64,000 nt of DNA from an uncultured Synergistales bacterium (GCA_905234075.1 CAJOGI010000001.1:62001-126000); one strand, 5' to 3'; shown: positions 27,849-37,945, counted from the first letter of the stretch. The notes: generated from the letters alone by a model not told the origin. Made by a program: numbers and translations.

Positions 27849-28061
27849 ATATGGCGGTCGCAGTTAAAAATTTTTCGCCGAAAATTTCAAATTTGTGCTT
27901 GCAAAATGAAAAAATTTAATTAAAATTTTCACTCATGACGTTTTTACTTACAGCGTTAAAAATTTTTTTATCTTAGTTTTAATAGGAGGACAGAGTTTTC
28001 ACAAAATGCGCTTGACAAAAAGTAAACTTCGTGAAAAATTTTCACAGCACAGCACCTCTGA
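27849..28061 (+). promoter_or_regulatory. Leader of the third surface protein gene
   Basis: Possible promoter TTGCAA (27899-27904), 16 bases, TAAAAT (27921-27926). AGGAGGA at 27984-27990 precedes ATG 28006, but that frame ends at 28098. TTTTCAC (27996-28002) is repeated in the 15-base palindrome GTGAAAAATTTTCAC (28031-28045), which looks like an operator or an alternative hairpin. TTGACA at 28012-28017 lacks a good -10. Confidence 0.4.
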
Positions 28062-31022
28062 TTGTCTTTTTTTTCGATTAAATTTCTTTCAAATCTGAAT
28101 TTTTATCCCTGCGTAAGAAATAAATTTTTTGCTTTTCTGCTCACGTTGGCAATGGCGGTCGGGCTGTTGTCGGGGACGGCAAATGCGGCTGAGACATGGG
28201 GCGAGAATAAAACAATCTCCAGCACTCAACAGATTACCGGCGGTGTAAACGTTACTGCCGACATCACCCTGACAATCCCCACAGGTGTTACTCTGACCGT
28301 CAACGGCGTTATCAATGCGAACGGCAAGACCCTGACAGTTAGCGGCGACGGTACGTTGATTGTTAGGGGCACAAACGGCACAGACGGCACAGACAGCACA
28401 ATCGCCACAGGCGGCGGTTACGGCTTCACTGGAAACATGATTGTCAATGGTACTACTGTTGTTCAGGTAACTGGCGGCAATGGCGGCAATAGCAGCAACA
28501 GCACTGGCGGCAAGGGCGGCTATGGCATTTCCGGAAACATCACCGTCAATAGCGGTTCAGTTGAAGTAACAGGCGGCAAGGGCGGCGATGGCAGCAATGG
28601 CAACAATGGCGGCAGTGGCGGTAACGGTATTTACGGAAATATCACCGTCAGTAGCGGTTCAGTTAAAGTAACAGGCGGCGACGGCGGCAATGGCTATAGC
28701 GTCAACGGCGGTAACGGCGGCAATGGCGGCAAAGGCATTTCCGGAAACATCACCGTCAATAGCGGTTCAGTTAATGCAACAGGCGGCAAAGGCGGCAATA
28801 GCGGCAACGGCAAAGGCGGCGATGGCGGCAACGGCATTCAAGGAAATATCACCGTAAATAGCGGTTCAGTTAAAGTAACAGGCGGCTATAGAGGCAATGG
28901 CGGCACTGGCTCCAATGGCAGCAACGGTCAAGCTGTAGCAGGAACAATCACCGCTTCAAAGGCTCAGGAAAGCGACGACGGCAGCACTTGGACGCCTCTT
29001 TCCGGACCAGGAAAACGATACGTTAAAATCGAAATTACTCCCGTAACAGGTGTGTCCCTCGACAAGACCGCAATTACTAATTTACCCTTAGGCGATACGG
29101 TAACGTTGACAGCAACCGTCAGCCCTGACAATGCCACAAGCAAGGCCGTAACATGGACGACGAGCGATGAAAATATAGTATCAGTTGACCAAAGCGGAGA
29201 TGTTACGGCAATGGGAGTCGGAACGGCAACGATCACAGCAACGGCCACCAACGGAACAACCGCAGCATCAGACGACAAAACAGCAACGTGTACAGTTACG
29301 GTAATAAAAAATCCCACGATTACATTTGACGCTAACGGCGGTTCGGGCTCAATGAATGTGCAGACAATTTCTTATGATGTAGCAACGACCTTGACGGCAA
29401 ACGCTTTCACCCGCACGGGCTACACCTTTAACGGCTGGAATACGAAAGCCGACGGCACGGGAACAAGTTATGCGGACGGAGCTTCAATCAAATTAACCGC
29501 AGATACAACGCTTTATGCACAGTGGACGGCGAACACCTACACCGTTAAATTTAACGGCAACGGCGGCACGGGCTCAATGAGCGATCAGGTTTTTACTTAC
29601 GACACCGAAGGAACATTGAGCGATAATAAATTCACTCGTGCAGGTTATACTTTTAACGGCTGGAAGGACAATGACGGCAACAAAACTTATAATGACGGTG
29701 CGTCTGTCAAGAATCTCACGGCAACGAACGGCGCAGCAATAACTCTTTATGCTCAATGGAAAGTTAATCAATACACGCTGACGTTTAACACAAACGGAGG
29801 CTCTGCAATTTCAGCAATAACGCAGGATTACGGCACAGCAGTAACTGCTCCGGCAAATCCGACTAAAGAAGGCTATACGTTCAACGGCTGGGACAAAGAA
29901 ATTCCCTCGACAATGCCTGCTGAAAATTTGACCTTCACAGCTCAATGGAAAGAAAACGAAAAAACGCCGGACACAGACCCAGAATCTGACGATAAACAAG
30001 CAACTGAAGAGTCAGCAGACAAAACGCCTGAAAGCAAAACTGCGAACGCTGAAGCAGTTTCAACAATGAGCAATGAAGAATTAAAACAGACTTTTGAGAA
30101 TAAAACTGCAATCACTCTCACAGGCAACATCAGTAACGAGAATTTATCTTCAGTCATTGAAAAAATTGCGAATGTTACGGAAGTTAAGACGCTGGATTTG
30201 TCGAAACTTGGAGGCGTTACCGAAGTCAAGCTGAAAGAGACTACCGCTGTGGAAACACTAAGCGTTGCGGGAAACCAAACGATAACAAAAGTCGAAGTTC
30301 AAAATAACACGTCATTGAAGTCAATCAATTTATCTTCAAGCAAAGTAGAAACGATTGACGCTAAGGGCTGTACTGAATTAACGGAGGTTATTTTAACGAG
30401 CTGCGACGAGCTTCAGAAACTTGATGTCAGTGAAACTCTGATAACAAAACTTGACACTAGCAACTGTGAAAAACTTTCATCAATTAACTGCAACTCATGC
30501 GATATTTCGGAACTAAATATTGACGGCTGTAAAAAACTTGCTGACTTGAACTGCGCGAATAATAGCTTAACGAGGCTCGATGTGTCGGGCTTTGCGTTAA
30601 ACAGTCTTGAATGTGAGCATCAAACAGTAAAAGGCTTCATAAAAAGAGCGTCATTTAACATTCTTGATATTTTATTGAGAAGGCTTGAGGCGTTCGTAAC
30701 GTCTGACGCAAATGATGATTCAGGTTACGTTGCCAACGTCAAAGATATTAAGGGCGTTGACGAAAACGGCAATGAATTTTCACCGGCAAGCTACAAAGAA
30801 GAGACAGGCGAAGTTGTATTTTCAAAAGCTCCTGCGAACATAAAATACAATTACATAACAGGCTTTTCTGATATAAGCATGGACGTAACGGTCGAGACCA
30901 GCGGCGAATCACAGCAAATTAATTCTCTCGGCAGCAGCGGCGGAGGCTGTGATATGGGCTTTGCGGGGCTTGGTGTCTTGGCTCTTGCATTAACATTCAT
31001 GAAAAAAAATCACTCAAAGTAA
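28062..31022 (+). CDS. Exported multi-domain surface protein (Big_2, InlB B-repeats, LRR) with Synergist-CTERM tail
   Basis: 986 residues if begun at TTG 28062, a start without a Shine-Dalgarno. A signal peptide is clear (RNKFFAFLLTLAMAVGLLSG, cleavage near ANAA). Five Gly/Asn-rich repeats with GNITVNSGSVKVTGG follow (about 125-290), then a Big_2 Ig-like domain (VTGVSLDKTAIT onward), three Listeria-Bacteroides type B-repeats (each ending GYTFNGW ... YAQW), an acidic Thr/Glu linker, a leucine-rich-repeat-like region (LKSINLSSSKVETIDAKGC), and the tail SSGGGCDMGFAG plus helix plus KKNHSK. Adhesion or host interaction is an inference. The SD-linked ATG at 28006 is in another frame; adding one base to the T8 run at 28067-28074 would join them. 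Confidence 0.8.
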   Translation: MSFFSIKFLSNLNFYPCVRNKFFAFLLTLAMAVGLLSGTANAAETWGENKTISSTQQITGGVNVTADITLTIPTGVTLTVNGVINANGKTLTVSGDGTLIVRGTNGTDGTDSTIATGGGYGFTGNMIVNGTTVVQVTGGNGGNSSNSTGGKGGYGISGNITVNSGSVEVTGGKGGDGSNGNNGGSGGNGIYGNITVSSGSVKVTGGDGGNGYSVNGGNGGNGGKGISGNITVNSGSVNATGGKGGNSGNGKGGDGGNGIQGNITVNSGSVKVTGGYRGNGGTGSNGSNGQAVAGTITASKAQESDDGSTWTPLSGPGKRYVKIEITPVTGVSLDKTAITNLPLGDTVTLTATVSPDNATSKAVTWTTSDENIVSVDQSGDVTAMGVGTATITATATNGTTAASDDKTATCTVTVIKNPTITFDANGGSGSMNVQTISYDVATTLTANAFTRTGYTFNGWNTKADGTGTSYADGASIKLTADTTLYAQWTANTYTVKFNGNGGTGSMSDQVFTYDTEGTLSDNKFTRAGYTFNGWKDNDGNKTYNDGASVKNLTATNGAAITLYAQWKVNQYTLTFNTNGGSAISAITQDYGTAVTAPANPTKEGYTFNGWDKEIPSTMPAENLTFTAQWKENEKTPDTDPESDDKQATEESADKTPESKTANAEAVSTMSNEELKQTFENKTAITLTGNISNENLSSVIEKIANVTEVKTLDLSKLGGVTEVKLKETTAVETLSVAGNQTITKVEVQNNTSLKSINLSSSKVETIDAKGCTELTEVILTSCDELQKLDVSETLITKLDTSNCEKLSSINCNSCDISELNIDGCKKLADLNCANNSLTRLDVSGFALNSLECEHQTVKGFIKRASFNILDILLRRLEAFVTSDANDDSGYVANVKDIKGVDENGNEFSPASYKEETGEVVFSKAPANIKYNYITGFSDISMDVTVETSGESQQINSLGSSGGGCDMGFAGLGVLALALTFMKKNHSK

Positions 31023-31030
31023 AAAGTTAA

Positions 31031-31090
31031 AGTTAGGAATTAATACTCCTACCTCCTACTTCCTACCTCCTAACTCCTACCTCTTACTTG
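31031..31090 (-). repeat. TAGGAGN dispersed repeat copy 10
   Basis: A short plus-strand unit (agttaggaattaa) is followed by a long pyrimidine-rich run, so the ends can pair. It lies after the third surface protein gene. Confidence 0.8.
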
Positions 31091-31139
31091 CTTTCCCTGC
31101 TTGCTGTGATTAAACGAAATTATTAATTAAAAAATAACG

Positions 31140-31174
31140 GGCGCATTTCATTTAAGAGGTGCGCTCTTTTTTTT
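31140..31174 (+). terminator. Terminator of the third surface protein gene
   Basis: GGCGCA (31140-31145) pairs with TGCGCT (31160-31165), with further G-U and A-U pairs inside, followed by a run of eight T after one C. Confidence 0.7.
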
Positions 31175-31227
31175 GCGTTATAATTTTTCATAATTTTTAA
31201 TTTTTTTCAGAAGGGAAGAAAAATATT

Positions 31228-31716
31228 TTGCAGCAGCTTTACGCATCGTGGCGCATGTCATATATCGAAGCTCCCAAGCATGAGGGCTGTATCTTCTGCG
31301 ATTTTCCGGCAGAACATAAAGACGACGAGCATTTTATCGTTCACAGGGGAAAAACCTGCTTCGTAATTATGAATTTATATCCTTATAATCCCGGACATTT
31401 AATGGTCATTCCGTACAGGCATACAAATATTTATGAAGAGCTGACGGACGAAGAGGCTCTCGAAATGCACAAACTGACTTCAAAAGCCGTGCGCGTCTTG
31501 AAAAAAGTCATGAACCCGGCCGGCTTCAACATGGGAATAAATTTAGGAGAGACCGCCGGAGCAGGAGTTGCCGGTCATCTTCACAGACACATAGTACCGC
31601 GCTGGAACGGCGATAATAATTTTATGCCGGTGCTTGGAGATACGCGGGTTTTGTCCGACGCTATCGAAAACTCGTGGCGGCGTATTAAAGAAGTTTGGGA
31701 TCAAGAAAGCGAATAG
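31228..31716 (+). CDS. HIT family protein (Ap4A phosphorylase-like)
   Basis: 162 residues, TTG start with GAAGGGAAG upstream. Nucleotide hydrolase or transferase of the histidine triad superfamily: HLHRHIVPRW carries His117, His119 and His121, and CIFC (21-24) with a later His suggests the zinc site of the Ap4A phosphorylase branch. NLYPYNPGHLMVIPYRH is the conserved strand. Exact nucleotide substrate cannot be read from the sequence. It is followed by yigZ after a short repeat. Confidence 0.92.
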   Translation: MQQLYASWRMSYIEAPKHEGCIFCDFPAEHKDDEHFIVHRGKTCFVIMNLYPYNPGHLMVIPYRHTNIYEELTDEEALEMHKLTSKAVRVLKKVMNPAGFNMGINLGETAGAGVAGHLHRHIVPRWNGDNNFMPVLGDTRVLSDAIENSWRRIKEVWDQESE

Positions 31717-31738
31717 CAGGCAGGAATTAGGAGGCAAG
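31717..31738 (+). repeat. TAGGAGN dispersed repeat copy 11
   Basis: caggcaggaattaggaggca right after the HIT gene stop; AGGAGG acts as ribosome binding site for the next gene. Confidence 0.75.
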
Positions 31739-31739
31739 G

Positions 31740-32336
31740 ATGAAAACTTTTCTCCTTATTCCCGAAAAATCCGTAACTTACGAAGAAAAAATAAAACGCT
31801 CGGTTTTTATTGCGTCGCTTGAGCCGTGCAATAATGAGAACGAAGCAAGAAATTTTTTGGCACGGATAATCTCTCAGCACCGGGACGCTACTCACAACTG
31901 CCGGGCATATATTATTGACGGCGTTGAATATTCTTCAGACGACGGCGAACCTTCGGGCACAGCAGGCAAACCGATTTTGAACGCGATAAAAAAATCCGGG
32001 CTTGAGAACGTAATGATTATAGTTACAAGGTATTTCGGAGGGGTCAAGCTCGGAACACGAGGGCTTATTGACGCTTACGGCGGAGTTTCTGAAAAGGCTC
32101 TCGAAATGGCTGGAAGGGTCGAAAAAATTTTAACGAAGCCGATAAAAATTTCGCTCGAATATAATTCGATGGGAATGATTACAAAAATTTTAGACGCTCA
32201 CGGCGCAAAAAATCTTCAGTGGGAATATGCTGAAGACGTGAAAGTTAAGGCCGATATACCCGTCAATTTTTTTGAAAATCTTGTGAATGAGTGTGAGGAA
32301 CTCAAAGCAAGAAAACTTATTAAAGAAAGGACATGA
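31740..32336 (+). CDS. YigZ / IMPACT family protein
   Basis: 198 residues. The UPF0029 N-domain shows RSVFIASLEPCNNENEARNFL, TNCRAYII-like THNCRAYIIDG, SDDGEPSGTAGKPIL and VTRYFGGVKLGTRGLIDAYGG, the family signature; a C-terminal DUF1949 domain follows. Eukaryotic IMPACT modulates translation control; the bacterial role is unclear. The stop overlaps the Shine-Dalgarno zone of pilT. Confidence 0.93.
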   Translation: MKTFLLIPEKSVTYEEKIKRSVFIASLEPCNNENEARNFLARIISQHRDATHNCRAYIIDGVEYSSDDGEPSGTAGKPILNAIKKSGLENVMIIVTRYFGGVKLGTRGLIDAYGGVSEKALEMAGRVEKILTKPIKISLEYNSMGMITKILDAHGAKNLQWEYAEDVKVKADIPVNFFENLVNECEELKARKLIKERT

Positions 32337-32342
32337 AATACT

Positions 32343-33422
32343 TTGCAGGACTTCACGAATTTAGCATTGAAGAATTTGATACAAATAGCAATCGACAGCG
32401 GCGCAAGCGACATTCATATAAGTTCCGGGACTTTGCCGGCTCTGCGCGTACACGGAGAATTAAATTACGTAAAATCATCTGAAATTTTCACGAGGGAAGC
32501 CCTTGAAAAATTTATCAATGAAATTTTGACATCGGCACAGCTCGAAAAATTTATCCGCACCGGCGATTTAGATTTTGCTTTCACGTTCGGCGCACAGCGT
32601 TTCAGAGGGAGCCTTTACCGCGAAATGCGCGGCTTGTCTTTAACATTCAGGCTTGTCCCTTCGGTAATCCGCTCTCTTGATGAGCTTGGCCTGCCGGAAA
32701 TCTTAAAGACAATGGCATATAAACATCGCGGATTATTTTTAGCAACAGGCCCGACCGGTCACGGAAAAAGCTCAACGCTTGCGGCAATCATCAGCGAAAT
32801 TAATCGCAATATAAAATCTCACATAGTTACGATAGAAGACCCGATAGAGTATGTTCACACGCCTGCGCTGTCGGTCATTCATCAAAGAGAAGTCGGAGCG
32901 GACACGGAAAATTTTGCATCGGGCATTAGGCACGTTCTGCGCCAAGACCCTGACGTTATTATGATAGGAGAAATGCGCGACCTTGAAACAATTTCAGCGG
33001 CAATCACGGCGGCAGAGACGGGGCATTTAGTTTTCGGCACTCTTCACACTCAGGACGCTTCGCAGTCTATTGAAAGAATTGTCGATGTTTTTCCGCCTCA
33101 TCAGCAAAATCAAATTAGGCTTCAGCTCTCGTATACTTTGCTTGGAATTTGTTCACAGCAGTTAATACCTACGCAGGGAGTTAAAGGCCGTGTGTGCGCT
33201 ACGGAAATTTTGATTACGACTCCGGCAGTACGCTCTTCAATCCGCGAGGGAAAAATAAGCAGTATAAGAAATGCAATGCTTACGGGAATGTCCTTCGGTA
33301 TGCACACTATGGAGCAGGATTTGTCGCGGCTGTTCCGTGAAGGCAGAATTTCTCAAAGCACCGCAAAAGATTTTGCCTACGACAGGACGGAAATAGAAAG
33401 ATTAATAAGCACGACTATTTAA
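32343..33422 (+). CDS. pilT: PilT-type twitching/secretion ATPase
   Basis: 359 residues, TTG start with AAAGGA upstream. Hexameric retraction ATPase for type IV pili. Walker A is GPTGHGKS (136-143), with His in place of the usual Ser; the Asp box is TIEDPIEYVH, Walker B is DPDVIMIGEMRD, and the His box ETGHLVFGTLHTQ. The C-terminal end has the PilT-like GMHTMEQDLSRLFREGRIS. Other pilus genes are absent nearby, so the pilus it serves is encoded elsewhere, or it has another role. Confidence 0.92.
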   Translation: MQDFTNLALKNLIQIAIDSGASDIHISSGTLPALRVHGELNYVKSSEIFTREALEKFINEILTSAQLEKFIRTGDLDFAFTFGAQRFRGSLYREMRGLSLTFRLVPSVIRSLDELGLPEILKTMAYKHRGLFLATGPTGHGKSSTLAAIISEINRNIKSHIVTIEDPIEYVHTPALSVIHQREVGADTENFASGIRHVLRQDPDVIMIGEMRDLETISAAITAAETGHLVFGTLHTQDASQSIERIVDVFPPHQQNQIRLQLSYTLLGICSQQLIPTQGVKGRVCATEILITTPAVRSSIREGKISSIRNAMLTGMSFGMHTMEQDLSRLFREGRISQSTAKDFAYDRTEIERLISTTI

Positions 33423-33478
33423 GATATAATCAGCTCACCGCAATTTAATTTTCTTATACGAACGGAGGTTTTTTTCTA

Positions 33479-34501
33479 ATGGCATTATTTGCGCGTGATA
33501 AAAATCTTGCTATGGAGCTTGTGCGCTCCGCAGAAGCCGCTGTAATGGCATCGGGCCGCTGGTTTGGTCTCGGCGATAAAAACGAGGTTGACCGCGCCGC
33601 AGTTGAGGCAATGCGCTATGTTCTTCATGGTGTCGCAATGCGCGGCGTTGTAGTAATCGGCGAGGGAGAAAAGGACGAAGCCCCGATGTTATTCAACGGC
33701 GAAGAGGTCGGAACAGGCGAAGGCCCGGAAATGGATATCGCTGTCGATCCCATTGACGGCACCCGCTTAATGGCTCAAGGCCAGCCCGGGGCAATAAGCG
33801 TAATTGCAGCCGCTCCGCGTCATTCAATGTTCAGCCCCGATAATTTATTTTATCTCAATAAAATTGTAACGGGCCCTGAGGCCGCAAATTATATTGACAT
33901 TCAAGCTCCCATTGAGTTTAACGTCAGGATTGTTGCAAAGGCGAAGGGCAAAGCAATTCATGAAACAACGGTTGTAATGCTCGACAGGCCGAGAAATAAT
34001 GAAATGCTTGCAAAAGTACGCGCTATGGGCGCACGAATAAGACTAATAGGCGACGGCGACGTTGCAGGCGCGTTAATGACATCGCTGCCCGGTCATGAAA
34101 CTGCTGATTTACTGCTTGGCATCGGAGGCTCTCCGGAAGCTGTAATAACCGCGTGCGCTATGAAATGTCTCGGAGCTAATATGCAGTGCCAGCCCTATTT
34201 CAGAAATGAGGACGACGAAGCAAGGGCAAGGGAACGCGGCCTCACACGCGACACTGTTTTAACGATTGATGATTTAGTGAAAAGCGATAATGTTTTCTTT
34301 GCGGCGGCTGGAGCCTCTGACGGAGATTTATTGCAGGGCGTTCACTATCACGGCGAGCATATCGAGACTAATTCGCTTTGCATGAGGGGAAGTTCCGGAA
34401 CTATAAGATTTATTTCTGCTGTACATTCACAAAAAAAACTTGCGGAAATGGGCGGAAATATTGCCTATGACCCGACAGTAAAAGAGGAGCTTGGTTTATA
34501 A
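33479..34501 (+). CDS. glpX: Fructose-1,6-bisphosphatase class II
   Basis: 340 residues. Gluconeogenic phosphatase producing fructose-6-phosphate. Metal-binding motifs [12 protein letters not shown] and [21 protein letters not shown], and LRGSSGT-like [11 protein letters not shown] identify the GlpX class. CGGAGG precedes the ATG. The dedA-like gene begins right after the stop, so they may be cotranscribed. Confidence 0.95.
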   Translation: MALFARDKNLAMELVRSAEAAVMASGRWFGLGDKNEVDRAAVEAMRYVLHGVAMRGVVVIGEGEKDEAPMLFNGEEVGTGEGPEMDIAVDPIDGTRLMAQGQPGAISVIAAAPRHSMFSPDNLFYLNKIVTGPEAANYIDIQAPIEFNVRIVAKAKGKAIHETTVVMLDRPRNNEMLAKVRAMGARIRLIGDGDVAGALMTSLPGHETADLLLGIGGSPEAVITACAMKCLGANMQCQPYFRNEDDEARARERGLTRDTVLTIDDLVKSDNVFFAAAGASDGDLLQGVHYHGEHIETNSLCMRGSSGTIRFISAVHSQKKLAEMGGNIAYDPTVKEELGL

Positions 34502-34502
34502 A

Positions 34503-35114
34503 ATGAATTTGATTAGCGCACTTACTGAATGGCTCGTGAGTACGATCGGGAGCATGGGCTATACGGGAATAATATCGTTGATGTTTCTTGAGTCTTCTTT
34601 CTTTCCTTTTCCAAGCGAGGTCGTAATGCCCCCTGCCGGTTATCTTGCGTGGAAGGGCGAAATGTCATTGACGCTCGTGTTAATTTCCGGGATTGCCGGG
34701 AGCCTTTTGGGTGCTCTGTTTAATTATTGGGTCGCCGTGAAATTCGGACGGCCGTTTTTTTTGCGCTACGGAAAATATTTTTTCATATCCCCCGAGTCCA
34801 TTCAAAAGGCCGATGACTTTTTCAAGAAGCACGGACACATAAGCACATTAGTCGGCAGACTGCTGCCCGTCATAAGACAATATATTTCACTTCCTGCCGG
34901 CATTGCAAGAATGCCCATGAAAACTTTTATGCTTTTCACGACAATAGGCGCGGGCTCTTGGGTTTTTGTTTTGACGTTCGCAGGCTATTTACTCGGAGAG
35001 CATCAGGAATTATTAAAAGAATATCTGCACGTAATAACTTTAGGCTGTGTCGCGGCGGCTTTTATAATCGGCGGAGCTTATTACGTATTTATTAAGAGGA
35101 GAAAAAAATCATGA
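34503..35114 (+). CDS. DedA/SNARE-associated family membrane protein
   Basis: 203 residues from ATG 34503 (GAGGAG 13 bases before; TTG 34491 is less likely). Inner-membrane protein with about five hydrophobic segments. Family blocks: [46 protein letters not shown], and [21 protein letters not shown] with the functionally important Arg residues. DedA proteins act in lipid-carrier or phospholipid flipping and envelope homeostasis. Its end overlaps the comM-like ATG. Confidence 0.92.
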   Translation: MNLISALTEWLVSTIGSMGYTGIISLMFLESSFFPFPSEVVMPPAGYLAWKGEMSLTLVLISGIAGSLLGALFNYWVAVKFGRPFFLRYGKYFFISPESIQKADDFFKKHGHISTLVGRLLPVIRQYISLPAGIARMPMKTFMLFTTIGAGSWVFVLTFAGYLLGEHQELLKEYLHVITLGCVAAAFIIGGAYYVFIKRRKKS

Positions 35115-36610
35115 GCGGCATTCTTGGCGTAACGCTTCGAGGAATGGAAGCCCTTTCGGTTGAGGTTGAAGTCGAAATTACTGGAGGGCTTTTTAATATT
35201 TCGATAGTGGGTATGCCCGACGTTGCAATCAGGGAATCACGCGAGAGAGTCCGTGCGGCTCTTCGTTCGCTGGGACTTACATTAAAGGGGCGAATATCCG
35301 TCAATCTTGCTCCGGCTGATATTCCAAAAGAGGGCGCGTTGCTTGATCTTCCGATAGCTTTAGGAATGATGAAGTCTGCCGGAGTCCTCAAGAACTGCCC
35401 GAAAGCTTTATACATGGGCGAGCTTGCACTTGACGGAAGATTAAGAAGAGTGCGCGGTGCCGTTCCTGCGGCGTTCTTAGCAAGAGAGCTAAATATTCCG
35501 CTTTATGTTCCTGTTGAAAATGCCGAAGAAGTGGCTTTAGTTCAAGGTGTCGAAGCTTACTGCGCCGACAATCTGTCAGAACTTGCAATGATGCTGACGG
35601 GTGCTGAAAAGCCGCGTCCCGTTCCGCCTGCTTATATCCCGGACTTAAATATTAATGCCGACCCGGATTTTGCAGATATTAAAGGGCAGGCCGCTGCAAA
35701 GAGAGCAGCAGAGATCGCAGCTGCGGGCCATCATAATTTATTATTAGTGGGCTCTCCGGGCAGCGGAAAGACTCTAATCGCAAAAGCACTAGCAGGAATT
35801 TTGCCGCCACTGAGCGATGAGGAACTGGTCGAGACTCTTTTGGTGCGCAGTACGCTCGGACTTGACACGAAGCCGACACGCGAGAGACCTTTTAGAACAG
35901 TTCACTTTACAGCAAGCACCGTCTCAATATGCGGCGGAGGAAATAATCTGCGTCCCGGCGAAGTTTCTCTAGCTCATCGAGGCGTTTTGTTTTTAGACGA
36001 ATACACGGAATTTAGGCGAGACTTAACAGAAAGTCTGCGTGCTCCTATTGAGGACGGCTTTATAACGGTGAGCAGGGCATCAGGAACCGTGAAATATCCT
36101 TCGCGTGTTTTATTAGTATTGGCAGCTAATCCATGCGCCTGCGGCTATTACGGCGACCCCGTCATGAAGTGCAAATGCTCAGCTCTCGACATTGAAAGAT
36201 ATAAAAGAAAATTATCAGGCCCGATAATGGACAGAATTGATTTACAGATAAATGTGCCTAGATTAACGCCCGAAGAATTATTATCTATCACAAGCAAAGG
36301 CGGTGCGCCTGAGCCAAGCTCGACAATAAGGGAGCGCGTAGTTAAGGCTAGGAAAATTCAGTTAGAACGCTGGAAAGAATATAATTTAACGTGCAACGCC
36401 GAAATTCCTGAGAAACTCGTTAAAAAATGCCTCACCCTTCAAGAGGATACAAGAAATTATCTTGCGACTATGGCTGCAAAAATAAATTTATCTGGAAGAG
36501 GCTTGAGCCGGGTCTTGAAGGTCTCGCGGACCATAGCAGACTTGGCCGGAGAAGAAATAATTTCTAAAAAGCATTTAGCTGAAGCCTTAATGTACCGCCA
36601 AGAACATTGA
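35111..36610 (+). CDS. comM: Mg-chelatase-like AAA+ ATPase, YifB/ComM family
   Basis: 499 residues. N-terminal Lon-S5-like ChlI domain ([26 protein letters not shown]), AAA+ core with Walker [23 protein letters not shown], Walker [12 protein letters not shown], the [10 protein letters not shown] cysteines, and a C-terminal Mg-chelatase region ([20 protein letters not shown]). ComM is a branch-migration helicase used in natural transformation in gamma-proteobacteria. Coupled by ATGA to the dedA-like gene. Confidence 0.93.
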   Translation: MSGILGVTLRGMEALSVEVEVEITGGLFNISIVGMPDVAIRESRERVRAALRSLGLTLKGRISVNLAPADIPKEGALLDLPIALGMMKSAGVLKNCPKALYMGELALDGRLRRVRGAVPAAFLARELNIPLYVPVENAEEVALVQGVEAYCADNLSELAMMLTGAEKPRPVPPAYIPDLNINADPDFADIKGQAAAKRAAEIAAAGHHNLLLVGSPGSGKTLIAKALAGILPPLSDEELVETLLVRSTLGLDTKPTRERPFRTVHFTASTVSICGGGNNLRPGEVSLAHRGVLFLDEYTEFRRDLTESLRAPIEDGFITVSRASGTVKYPSRVLLVLAANPCACGYYGDPVMKCKCSALDIERYKRKLSGPIMDRIDLQINVPRLTPEELLSITSKGGAPEPSSTIRERVVKARKIQLERWKEYNLTCNAEIPEKLVKKCLTLQEDTRNYLATMAAKINLSGRGLSRVLKVSRTIADLAGEEIISKKHLAEALMYRQEH

Positions 36611-36648
36611 AAAAATTAGGGGTGAAAATTTTTGCGTTCACTCCTAAT
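36609..36648 (-). terminator. Terminator of wzz-like gene (bidirectional hairpin)
   Basis: Twelve-pair stem with one wobble (36615-36626 with 36637-36648). Leftward it is followed by TTTTTT; it also faces the end of the comM-like gene. Confidence 0.7.
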
Positions 36649-36661
36649 TAATTAATGTTAA

Positions 36662-37945
36662 TTAATATTCGTTGTCGTCATCGTCTTCATCGTCGTCTTT
36701 TTTCTTTTTTTGCTTCTTTGATTCTTTTACAACAAATTTTCCGCTTATCCAGCCGGTCGGTAAAAAGAACCCGATGAACACACCTATTAAACTGATTCTT
36801 GTTCGGCTCGGGCCGTCTCGGAAGTCAGGCGGCATCGCCGGATCTACTACCGTTATTGTTGAGAAGTCTGAAATTTCTCCAAGCCTTGCCGATTCAAACT
36901 GGCTGAACATAAATTCATATTTAGCTTCGGCAACTTTCAAAGCTCTCAAGTAATGCTGATATTCGACGCTGATTTCAGGAATTTCTCCGACTGATATCAT
37001 AGTATTTTTATTTTCGTTCGTCAGGGGTACGGCTCTCCCTGTGTCTGTACGCTTCTGTTCCTCTTCGAGTTTGCTGAGTTCCTTTTGCATCGCGGAGAGT
37101 TCCGACTGTGCTAATTTAAGCATGGGATTATCACGACGCGCATAACTTTTCATTGATGATATTTCGATATTTTTTGCCGCTATCTGCGAACGAAGATTTT
37201 TTATTGCATCAAGCAGTGCCTTAGCCTGTTCTTCCATGACGATAACGCCGCTTGACTGTTGATACTTCATCATGGCCTCTTCTGCGTCGGAGAGTTCTTT
37301 CTGAACTTCCATAAGCTGAGTTTCATAAAAAGCTCTTTTCTGTTGGGCCTGCGATAAAGACATCTCCGTCATTTTTTTCTGAAGTTCATCAATAAAAGCG
37401 TTGACGATATCGGCGGCCTTTTGAGGATCTTTATCGACATATGAGAGCGTTATTATGCCGCTTCCTTTCGTGTCGCTTTCAGCCTCAAAATTTTTTAGAA
37501 CGGCCTTTCTTGCGTTAATGCGATATTCCTGCTTCATTTCTTCCATTAAGTTAAACTTATCTATAATCGCATCGACGACTGAATTTCCCTTCATAACGTC
37601 AATCATGACGGCCCCAGAGCCGCCTGCGCCTTCGGGGACTGATATTCCCATCATGCTGGCAATTCCGCCGTACTGCGACATAAGCCCGGAGAGTCTTCCG
37701 CCGCCTCCGCCTCCTCCTGCAGGCATTATTCTTGCTTCTGCCTTATAAATAAACGGCAGTTGAAGAGCGTAAGCAGCTCCGAGCCCGCCTCCGATTATCA
37801 TCAAAAATAATATGAGCCATTTCTTTTTCCAGATAGCTTTGAAAAGTTCAATTAAATCTATTTCAACTTCATCTTCGTCATTATAGCGGGGCTGTTGAAC
37901 GTATATATACTGTGGCTGCTGCTGAGGTAAATTATTTTCCGACAT
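36662..37945 (-). CDS. Wzz/chain-length determinant family protein
   Basis: 427 residues. Polysaccharide co-polymerase type inner-membrane protein. First membrane helix at about 42-62 (KKWLILFLMIIGGGLGAAYAL), a long periplasmic coiled coil (about 190-310), a Pro-rich segment before a second helix at about 388-407 (LIGVFIGFFLPTGWI), and a cytoplasmic tail of Lys then Asp/Glu. The Pro-Gln-rich N-terminus and poly-Gly loop (AGGGGGGGRL) are unusual. It has no tyrosine kinase domain, and no glycan genes are adjacent, so the pathway served (O-antigen or capsule) is unknown. Confidence 0.88.
   Translation of the reverse strand: MSENNLPQQQPQYIYVQQPRYNDEDEVEIDLIELFKAIWKKKWLILFLMIIGGGLGAAYALQLPFIYKAEARIMPAGGGGGGGRLSGLMSQYGGIASMMGISVPEGAGGSGAVMIDVMKGNSVVDAIIDKFNLMEEMKQEYRINARKAVLKNFEAESDTKGSGIITLSYVDKDPQKAADIVNAFIDELQKKMTEMSLSQAQQKRAFYETQLMEVQKELSDAEEAMMKYQQSSGVIVMEEQAKALLDAIKNLRSQIAAKNIEISSMKSYARRDNPMLKLAQSELSAMQKELSKLEEEQKRTDTGRAVPLTNENKNTMISVGEIPEISVEYQHYLRALKVAEAKYEFMFSQFESARLGEISDFSTITVVDPAMPPDFRDGPSRTRISLIGVFIGFFLPTGWISGKFVVKESKKQKKKKDDDEDDDDNEY

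Noticed and set aside
28226-29771. Minus-strand frames opposite the third surface protein
   Set aside because: Shadow frames from the repetitive Gly/Thr-rich coding sequence; no ribosome binding sites.
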